Below, piece by piece: positions 1 to 5,150 of a stretch of DNA of 5,150 nt. The DNA is from Minisyncoccota bacterium. Its GTDB lineage: Bacteria > Patescibacteriota > Minisyncoccia > Phycocordibacterales > GCA-2747955. Where the stretch lies: NCBI GenBank assembly GCA_023143935.1, contig JAGLGQ010000101.1:1-5150 (forward strand), written 5' to 3'. The stretch's first letter is position 1; each line of letters starts with the position of its first letter. The translations under genes were made by a program, and so were the position numbers. The notes under the pieces were generated by a model. It did not search any database. It had not been told where the DNA came from and saw only the letters and a list, made by a program, of their open reading frames with translations.

Positions 1-21
1 GGATTTTGCTCCGCAAAATCC
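1..21. repeat. Perfect 9-bp inverted repeat (hairpin)
   Basis: GGATTTTGC and its exact reverse complement GCAAAATCC flank a 3-base TCC loop. A T4 run lies at 27-30, separated from the stem by CCGCC, so this is not a canonical intrinsic terminator with an immediate U-tract. It may be the terminator of a gene to the left of the window or a copy of a dispersed intergenic palindrome. Only one copy is visible here, so the second idea cannot be tested within the window. Confidence 0.6.
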
Positions 22-52
22 CCGCCTTTTACAATTAATTTTTTAAAAGTAA

Positions 53-91
53 TTGACAGTATAATATTTTTAGTTATTTTTAGGGGATAAT
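53..91 (+). promoter_or_regulatory. Probable sigma-70-type promoter for the four-gene cluster
   Basis: A consensus -35 box TTGACA lies at 53-58. At 16-bp spacing there is a weak -10 candidate TATTTT (75-80). A perfect TATAAT lies at 60-65, only one base after the -35 box, so it cannot pair with it, and no good -35 is visible for it further upstream. GATAAT at 86-91 is another -10-like hexamer but is 27 bp from TTGACA. The region is the only sizeable non-coding gap before the first gene, so it is the natural promoter site. Which hexamer pair is used is not clear from sequence. Confidence 0.45.
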
Positions 92-130
92 TTAACTTAA
101 AAAATATAAAATATAGTTTATAATAAAGAT

Positions 131-1126
131 ATGTTAAAAAGTTTTGCAGTAAATTTTTTGGTTTCAAAATATCCAGTAAATTATATTTTGGCGACTTCTA
201 TTTTATCTAACTATAATAAAAAAACTTTTTCAGAAGAAGATTTGGATGAAATTTTTAACAGATATAAAGAAGAAAAAGCAAAACCTTTTGTAAAATGGGT
301 TGGTGGAAAAAGACAGCTTTTAAAACAATTTAAAAAGTTAGAGTTGTATCCTCCAGAGGAAATAGGTTTTGATTCTTCAAAAAATACTTATTTTGAACCT
401 TTTGTGGGTGGTGGCGCTGTGTTTCTTGATACACTTCCCGAAAAAGCAATTCTTTCTGATATGAATGAAGAGTTAGTAATTACATATAATGTGATTAAAA
501 CAAATTTAAAAAAGTTAATTTTTAAATTAAAAATTCATAAAAAAAATAATTCAAAAGAATATTTTTTAAAGATTAGGTCTCAACAAATTAATAAGCTTTC
601 CAATATTTCTATTGCTGCTAGGTTTATTTATTTAAATAGAACTTGTTTTAATGGAATGTATAGAGTAAATAAAAGTGGAGGTTTTAATGTTCCTTACGGA
701 AAATACGATAATCCTTTAATTGTAGATGAAGATAATTTAAAAAAAATTTCAAAATCTTTGCAAAAAGTAAAAATTTTACATCAAGATTATAAAAAAACTA
801 TTGAAAAAGCAAAAAAAGGAGATTTTATTTATTTTGATCCTCCATATGCTCCACTTAATCCAACTTCTTCATTTACTGCATATACAAAAGATGGGTTTGG
901 AGAACAACAACAAATAGAATTAAGAGATACTTTCTATAAACTTCATAAAAAAGGATGTTTTGTAATGCTTTCAAATTCAAATTCTGAATTTATTAATAAG
1001 ATTTATGGAGAGTTAGAAAATAAAGATAAAAAAATAAAAATTACAGAAGTAGATGCAAACAGAATGATAAATTCAAAAGCGAGTGGGCGTGGAAAAATTA
1101 AGGAGGTGTTGGTAACTAATTATTAA
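131..1126 (+). CDS. DpnM/Dam-like N6-adenine DNA methyltransferase (D12 class)
   Basis: This 331-residue protein should transfer a methyl group from S-adenosylmethionine to the N6 of adenine in double-stranded DNA. Visible motifs, in the order X-I-target region-IV of the alpha (D12) class, are KWVGGKRQLL at residues 55-64, the SAM-binding FEPFVGGGAVF at 88-98, the RTCFNGMYRVN...FNVPYGKY region at 170-192, and catalytic DPPY at 236-239. FTAYTKDGF (248-256), MLSNSNS (279-285) and the C-terminal GRGKIKEVLVTNY also match the Dam/DpnM type. The family resemblance suggests GATC as target, but related D12 enzymes recognise other GAT-containing sites, so specificity is an inference. The core begins near residue 51. 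Residues 1-50 are an extra N-terminal segment that I do not recognise. The ATG at 131 is the only ATG before the core (the next Met codon is residue 111). Its Shine-Dalgarno signal is weak (AAAG at 125-128). Next gene starts 3 nt after the stop, in the same frame. Confidence 0.93.
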   Translation: MLKSFAVNFLVSKYPVNYILATSILSNYNKKTFSEEDLDEIFNRYKEEKAKPFVKWVGGKRQLLKQFKKLELYPPEEIGFDSSKNTYFEPFVGGGAVFLDTLPEKAILSDMNEELVITYNVIKTNLKKLIFKLKIHKKNNSKEYFLKIRSQQINKLSNISIAARFIYLNRTCFNGMYRVNKSGGFNVPYGKYDNPLIVDEDNLKKISKSLQKVKILHQDYKKTIEKAKKGDFIYFDPPYAPLNPTSSFTAYTKDGFGEQQQIELRDTFYKLHKKGCFVMLSNSNSEFINKIYGELENKDKKIKITEVDANRMINSKASGRGKIKEVLVTNY

Positions 1127-1129
1127 AAT

Positions 1130-2983
1130 ATGAGATTTATTGGAAACAAAACAAGACTTTTGCAAGAAATAGAAATATTTTTGCGAGAAAACAAAATTTC
1201 TGGAAATACTTTTTGTGATATTTTCGCGGGCACTGCTAGTGTCGGTGATTATTTTAAGTCAAAATATAAAATTATTTCAAATGACTTTTTAAAATTCTCT
1301 ACAGATTTTGCTAAAGCAAAATTATGGAATTCAGAAGTTCCTCATTTTAAAAAATTTAAAAAAAAATATCAAACAGAGCCTTTTGGATATTTTAATGAAA
1401 AAAAATATCAATACGATAAAAACTTTTATATAACTAATAGTTATGCACCTACTGGCAATCGGCAGTATTTTTCTGATGAGAATGCAATAAAAATAGATGG
1501 AATTAGAATTGAAATTGAGGAAATTTATAAAAATAAAATTTTTAATGAACAAGAATACTATTTTTTATTGGCTAGCTTGCTGGAAAGTGCTATGAGTTTT
1601 TCAAATACTTCTGGAACATATGAAGCATTTTTGAAAGAATGGGATAAAAGGTCTTTAAAAGATTTCGTATTATTTCCAATCGGGCTATTTAATTATAAAT
1701 TGAAAGGTGATAACGAGGTTTACAATGAGGATGCTAATTCTGTAATCAGAAAAATTGAGGGAGATATTTTATATATTGACCCACCTTATACAGCAACTGA
1801 ATACTCTTCCGCATATCATGTGTTAGAAACTTTATCCAGATATGATTTTCCTGATATAGCGGGAATAACTGGCAGAAGAGTTTGTAATGATAGAAAATCT
1901 GTTTATACTCGCAAAAAAGAAGTAATTATAGCTTTTGAAGATTTAATTAGACAAGCAAACTTTAAACATATTGTTATAAGTTATAGTAATGAATCTCTAA
2001 TACCAATACATGATTTAGAGAAAATACTAAAAAAATATGCTGTTGATAATAAGGTTGTTATTAAAAAGATTTCATACAGAACATACAAGAACATAAGAAA
2101 AAGTAAAAAAAGTAAAAGTTTGTTTGAAGTCCTGATTTATTTTAAAAAAGACAATATAGTAATCAAATCACCTTTAAATTATTCTGGCAGTAAGGATAGG
2201 TTGATGCCCCAAATAGCAAAGTACTTGCCTGGACGAATTGATTCTTTCATCGATGTTATGGGCGGAGCATTTAATGTCGGTGCTAATGTTGTTGCTAACG
2301 AGATTGTATATAATGAATACAATCCGTATGTTTACGAAATGGTAGAAATGTTACTAAAAACAACACCCGAGAAAATATTAAAGCATGCTAAAAACCAAAT
2401 CAAGAAATATAATCTAAATAGAAGTGATAGCAAAACTTTCAATAGGTTTAGGGTAGTTTACAATAACAAACAAAACGCAATGGATTTGTTTGTTTTGTCT
2501 ATGTTTTCATTTCAAAATCAATTAAGATTCAATTCATCTTTTGAATTTAACACTCCTGTCGGGAATTGTGCATTTAATGAAACTTTAGGACAACGCATTT
2601 TTAATTTTAAACCAAAGGTTAAAAAAATTAACTTATTAAATTTTAACTTTCAAAATTTAGATTATAAAAAATTCAGCAAAGAATCTTTGTTTTATTTTGA
2701 TCCACCATATTTTATAACCAATGGTTCATATAATGACGGCAAGCGTGGTTTTAACGGCTGGGACGCAGATTTAGAGACAAAATTATTGAAATGTATAACA
2801 TCTTTACACAACAATGGATATAAGTTTATGTTATCTAACATTATAGAACATAAAAATAAAACAAATCATATTTTGAAAGAGTGGATTGAAACTCATGAGT
2901 TTAATATTTTTGAGTTGGAATCTGGAGTAAGAAAGGAAGTTTTAATTACAAATTATGATATAGTAAAAGGTAAAAGAAAATAA
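1130..2983 (+). CDS. Fused double D12 adenine DNA methyltransferase, M.FokI-like
   Basis: The 617-residue protein contains two complete alpha-class (D12) N6-adenine methyltransferase domains. The N-terminal domain (about 1-340) has FIGNKTRLL (3-11), SAM-binding DIFAGTASVG (30-39) and catalytic DPPY (217-220), followed by the TATEYSSAYHVLETL region. The C-terminal domain (about 345-612) has YSGSKDRLM (351-359), DVMGGAFNVG (375-384), NQLRFNSSFEFNTPVG (463-478), DPPY (524-527) and a terminal EVLITNY (603-609). In known enzymes of this layout, such as M.FokI, each domain methylates one strand of an asymmetric site, so an asymmetric target is a reasonable inference; the actual sequence cannot be read from the protein. 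The two halves are unlike each other outside the motifs, so this is a fusion of different subfamilies and not a recent tandem duplication. All catalytic motifs are intact. The ATG lies 3 nt after the upstream stop, and the HNH gene begins 1 nt after this stop, which fits one transcript with coupled translation. Confidence 0.93.
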   Translation: MRFIGNKTRLLQEIEIFLRENKISGNTFCDIFAGTASVGDYFKSKYKIISNDFLKFSTDFAKAKLWNSEVPHFKKFKKKYQTEPFGYFNEKKYQYDKNFYITNSYAPTGNRQYFSDENAIKIDGIRIEIEEIYKNKIFNEQEYYFLLASLLESAMSFSNTSGTYEAFLKEWDKRSLKDFVLFPIGLFNYKLKGDNEVYNEDANSVIRKIEGDILYIDPPYTATEYSSAYHVLETLSRYDFPDIAGITGRRVCNDRKSVYTRKKEVIIAFEDLIRQANFKHIVISYSNESLIPIHDLEKILKKYAVDNKVVIKKISYRTYKNIRKSKKSKSLFEVLIYFKKDNIVIKSPLNYSGSKDRLMPQIAKYLPGRIDSFIDVMGGAFNVGANVVANEIVYNEYNPYVYEMVEMLLKTTPEKILKHAKNQIKKYNLNRSDSKTFNRFRVVYNNKQNAMDLFVLSMFSFQNQLRFNSSFEFNTPVGNCAFNETLGQRIFNFKPKVKKINLLNFNFQNLDYKKFSKESLFYFDPPYFITNGSYNDGKRGFNGWDADLETKLLKCITSLHNNGYKFMLSNIIEHKNKTNHILKEWIETHEFNIFELESGVRKEVLITNYDIVKGKRK

Positions 2984-2984
2984 T

Positions 2985-4367
2985 ATGAAGGAGCAAATAC
3001 TAAAAATACATAAAGATTTTTATGACTCATTAAGTAGTGATGAGAATAAAAGAAAGGTACTAAAGATTTATGGCTATAATTCACCAGATGAGTTTTTGAG
3101 TGGCGTGATAAATAGGTTGAATGATGAATATAATTTTCTAAAAATTAGTGAGTTTGATTTTTTATCCAGGACGGAAAAAGGAGAATACTATCAATATAAT
3201 GGATACATCGAAGGTGTTTTTAATGACTACGATTTAATTACAGTATCATTTACAGATATAAAAGGTAAAGAGGGTAATGTGTTTATGAGTCAACAGGTTA
3301 TGCCAATGATAACAAGTAAATTAAAAGATGATAAGAAATTTCTTTTAAGTAATAGAATCAAGAAAATTTGCATATTAACAACACATAAATCCGATATCTT
3401 TTCTCCTGAAAAAAATATTATATCAGATAGCGGAATTTCTAATATCCAAATGAGTGTAAAGTACATCAATACAATTGGTTTTGATGTTATTGATTTTTTC
3501 CATATAAAAAATCTTAGTATAAAATCAAAATATCACAATATCGATGAATTGATTAATCATGTAAACTATTTACAAAAAAAGAATCCAACTAATTCTCAAT
3601 TTCAACAAATAATAAATAAGGACGATTTATTTTATGCTGATTTTGAAAAAGACCCCGTAGGTCAAGAGATTAAGTTTTTTGCATTAAAACTTTATGCAGC
3701 AATTATTTTACTTAGGGGGCAGAGTATTGATATATCTAGAGCCATAAAAAGAACTTCAAATAAAAATAAATCGGATATAACATTGAGAGTGATGAATGGT
3801 TTTGTGGAATATCTTTTACATACTGATTTGTCAGCATATGATATTTTTAGAGTTTCTGTTGAGGAAGAAGAAAGAGAGGCGGAAATTATAGAAATTACTG
3901 AAGTAAGAAAAGAAAAAGTACAAAAGACAGATAAAGTGGATATCCCTTGTTACGAACAAGAGCCGATATTTGACTACAACAGAAAAGGTAGAAGGATATT
4001 TAAAACACAAAGAATTTTCAAAAAGAGATCCTTTGAAAGACACGGGTATAAATGTGCTTGTAATGATGATGAGCATTTGTATTTTATTGCTGATGCAACA
4101 CAAAAACCTTATGTCGAAGGACATCATATGATTCCGATGGAGTTTCAAGAACAATATTGGACTGACAAAAAAAGGAATTTAGATTGTGCTATTAATTTAA
4201 TTCCCCTATGTCCACATTGTCATAGTAAAATTCATAAAGCTGTCAAAGGAGAGCGTATACAAATAATTACTAATGTATTTACAAAATATCAGAAACAATT
4301 GGAAACTATTGATAACGATTTAACTTTAGAAAAATTTGCAGAGTTGTATAATGTATATATTTACTAA
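2985..4367 (+). CDS. HNH endonuclease, probable Type II restriction enzyme
   Basis: This 460-residue protein is the only visible nuclease and probably cuts DNA lacking the modification made by the adjacent methylases. The C-terminal part (about 345-420) carries a zinc-supported HNH (beta-beta-alpha metal) fold: C357 and C359, the PYVEGHHMIP segment with H380 and H381, N404, and LCPHCHSKIH with C409, C412, H413 and H417. H381 is the likely general base, H380 and H413 are likely metal ligands, and the four cysteines are likely zinc ligands. The PYVExHHxIPM...LCPxCHxxIH pattern is typical of restriction-type HNH enzymes. Residues 1-290 match no domain I recognise. They are mixed alpha/beta in appearance and may hold DNA recognition. 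A charged, acidic-then-basic linker (about 292-317) joins the two parts. No membrane segment or signal peptide is seen. The ATG is 1 nt after the previous stop; AAAAGG at 2965-2970 is a distant possible ribosome site. The last 17 nt overlap a candidate start (4351) for the next gene. Confidence 0.85.
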   Translation: MKEQILKIHKDFYDSLSSDENKRKVLKIYGYNSPDEFLSGVINRLNDEYNFLKISEFDFLSRTEKGEYYQYNGYIEGVFNDYDLITVSFTDIKGKEGNVFMSQQVMPMITSKLKDDKKFLLSNRIKKICILTTHKSDIFSPEKNIISDSGISNIQMSVKYINTIGFDVIDFFHIKNLSIKSKYHNIDELINHVNYLQKKNPTNSQFQQIINKDDLFYADFEKDPVGQEIKFFALKLYAAIILLRGQSIDISRAIKRTSNKNKSDITLRVMNGFVEYLLHTDLSAYDIFRVSVEEEEREAEIIEITEVRKEKVQKTDKVDIPCYEQEPIFDYNRKGRRIFKTQRIFKKRSFERHGYKCACNDDEHLYFIADATQKPYVEGHHMIPMEFQEQYWTDKKRNLDCAINLIPLCPHCHSKIHKAVKGERIQIITNVFTKYQKQLETIDNDLTLEKFAELYNVYIY

Positions 4368-4406
4368 AAAAAGAATTATAGATTAAACCCCAAAGAAGAA
4401 TTTGAA
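4351..4406 (+). other. Out-of-frame or missing 5' end of the HPPY methyltransferase gene
   Basis: An ATG at 4351 lies inside the 3' end of the nuclease gene with a weak GAG (4341-4343) 7 nt before it. It reads MYIFTKKRIID and stops at 4384-4386. In the frame of the downstream methyltransferase, the stretch after the nuclease stop reads KKNYRLNPKEEFE directly into its first Met, with no ATG, GTG or TTG. One extra A in the A7 tract (4366-4372) would join the two as MYIFTKKKNYRLNPKEEFEM. From memory, LNPKEEFE followed by a TTVW-FP-RGNW motif is typical of the N-terminus of this family. This suggests the true protein starts at 4351 and that the frame has been broken or is shifted during expression. 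Confidence 0.55.
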
Positions 4407-5117
4407 ATGGAATGTACGACTGTTTGGGCTTTTCCAAGACGGGGAAATTGGGCAACACATAAATCAGATTGGAGAGGAAATTGGTCGCCAGAAGTGGTTA
4501 GGAATTTGATTTTAAGATATTCACAAGAAAAAGATGTTTTACTTGATCCCATGATTGGTGGTGGAACAACAGCAATTGAAGCAAAAATTTTAAATAGAAA
4601 TTTACTTTGTTCTGATGTAAACATTGAAGCCATAAAAAGAACAAAAGATTCTTTAAATTTTGAAGTTAATAATGATTCTTGGCAGAGAGTTTTTCGTTGG
4701 GACGCAAGAGATTTAAAAAAAGTAGATGATAATTCTGTTGATTTTATTTTAACTCATCCACCCTATGTGGATATTATTAAATATTCGGACGGAAAAATAA
4801 AAGAAGATTTATCGAGTATTCATGATCTTGATAAATTTGCTGATGAAATAGAAAAAGTTGCCAGAGAAATGTTTAGAGTTTTAAAAACGGGGAAGTTTTG
4901 TGCTATTTTAATAGGAGACACAAGAAGACAAAAAATGTATCAACCTTTAGCTTATAAAGTCATGCAAAAATTTTTAGATGTAGGATTTTTATTAAAAGAG
5001 GATATTATAAAAAGACAATTTAATTGTAAAGCGACTGGATTTTGGGTAAATAAATCAAAAGATCATAATTTTTTATTAATTATGCACGAACATTTATTTA
5101 TTTTTCAAAAATTATAA
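4407..5117 (+). CDS. SAM-dependent DNA methyltransferase with HPPY motif
   Basis: This 236-residue protein resembles a family of site-specific DNA methyltransferases, sometimes annotated as N4/N6 or TRM11-like, that act on an exocyclic amino group. Visible parts are TTVWAFPRRGNWATH (4-18), the motif X-like RGNWSPEVVRNLILRYS (23-39), SAM-binding DPMIGGGTT (47-55), the acidic end of the next strand CSDVN (68-72), catalytic-loop HPPY (117-120) with the following YSDGKI segment, AILIGDTR, and a C-terminal FLLIMHEHLFIF. Adenine or N4-cytosine enzymes normally have D/N/S before PPY; His is what I recall for this subgroup. Whether the product is m6A or m4C is not decided by the sequence. The ATG at 4407 is the first usable in-frame start, with weak AAAGAAG at 4392-4398, but family-like sequence extends further upstream, so this call may lack about 13-20 N-terminal residues. 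It lies 39 nt after the nuclease stop and in the same frame as that gene. Confidence 0.82.
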   Translation: MECTTVWAFPRRGNWATHKSDWRGNWSPEVVRNLILRYSQEKDVLLDPMIGGGTTAIEAKILNRNLLCSDVNIEAIKRTKDSLNFEVNNDSWQRVFRWDARDLKKVDDNSVDFILTHPPYVDIIKYSDGKIKEDLSSIHDLDKFADEIEKVAREMFRVLKTGKFCAILIGDTRRQKMYQPLAYKVMQKFLDVGFLLKEDIIKRQFNCKATGFWVNKSKDHNFLLIMHEHLFIFQKL

Positions 5118-5150
5118 TTTAATTATTGAAAGATTAACGAGAGTTTGCTG

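Noticed and set aside
1100..1108. AAGGAGGTG, a perfect Shine-Dalgarno sequence shortly before the fused methylase gene.
   Set aside because: It ends 21 nt before the ATG at 1130, too far for normal use, and it encodes the conserved KEV of the first methylase's C-terminus. A role as a ribosome standby site is possible but not supported.
1331..1552. Minus-strand open frame of 73 codons.
   Set aside because: It lies inside the fused methylase, and its Phe/Ile/Leu-rich composition is the complement of Lys/Asn/Glu-rich coding sequence. No start signal or family resemblance is seen.
3831..4154. Minus-strand open frame of 107 codons opposite the nuclease gene.
   Set aside because: It is antisense to the conserved HNH region, and its hydrophobic appearance is what the complement of acidic/basic codons gives. 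It is not supported as a gene or membrane protein.
4366..4373. A AAA AAG resembling the classical -1 ribosomal slippery heptamer (as in dnaX).
   Set aside because: The heptamer phase does not match the frame read from the ATG at 4351; it would fit the frame that has just met the nuclease stop. Single-codon lysine slippage remains possible, but a programmed dnaX-type site is not supported, and no downstream stem-loop was evident.
4376..4633. Minus-strand open frame of 85 codons opposite the start of the HPPY methyltransferase.
   Set aside because: The plus strand carries clear methyltransferase motifs across the same bases, so the antisense frame is a shadow.
5118..5150. Final 33 bases after the last gene.
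   Set aside because: No terminator hairpin, start codon with ribosome site, or repeat is visible; too short to interpret.
1..5150. CRISPR array, tRNA, transposase or attachment-site repeats.
   Set aside because: No regularly spaced direct repeats, cloverleaf sequence, transposase motif or matching terminal repeats were seen on either strand.

Overview
The window is a compact, very AT-rich, all-plus-strand DNA-modification/restriction cluster. It holds four closely packed genes: a DpnM/Dam-like adenine methyltransferase, a 617-residue protein made of two fused D12-class adenine methyltransferase domains (FokI-methylase-like layout), an HNH endonuclease, and a fourth methyltransferase with an HPPY catalytic motif. 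All four genes end in TAA. Tryptophan is encoded by TGG and the frames are open under the standard code, which argues against Mycoplasma-type recoding. The source cannot be named from sequence alone. The low GC, tight packing and weak Shine-Dalgarno signals fit a Patescibacteria/CPR-like or other AT-rich bacterium, but this is a weak inference.

Layout: bases 1-130 are non-coding and hold a perfect 9-bp hairpin at the left edge and a probable promoter (TTGACA at 53-58). 131-1126 is the DpnM-like methylase. 1130-2983 is the double methylase, beginning 3 nt after the first stop and in the same frame. 2985-4367 is the HNH nuclease, beginning 1 nt after the second stop. 4407-5117 is the HPPY methyltransferase. 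The last 33 bases show nothing recognisable.

Inferred function: the cluster looks like a Type II restriction-modification system. The fused methylase would protect both strands of an asymmetric (Type IIS-like) site, as known for M.FokI, and the HNH protein would cut unmodified DNA. The DpnM-like enzyme and the HPPY enzyme add two further modification activities, so one visible nuclease sits beside four methyltransferase domains. No controller (C) protein, specificity subunit or ATPase is visible. The methylases are promoter-proximal and the nuclease comes later, an order that suits protection before cutting.

The most notable point is the 5' end of the last gene. Family-like coding sequence (NYRLNPKEEFE...) continues upstream of its first ATG without any start codon. 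It joins an ATG at 4351, which overlaps the nuclease 3' end, only if the frame changes by one base at an A7 tract (4366-4372). This could be a slipped homopolymer, a phase-variable switch, recoding, or a sequencing error.
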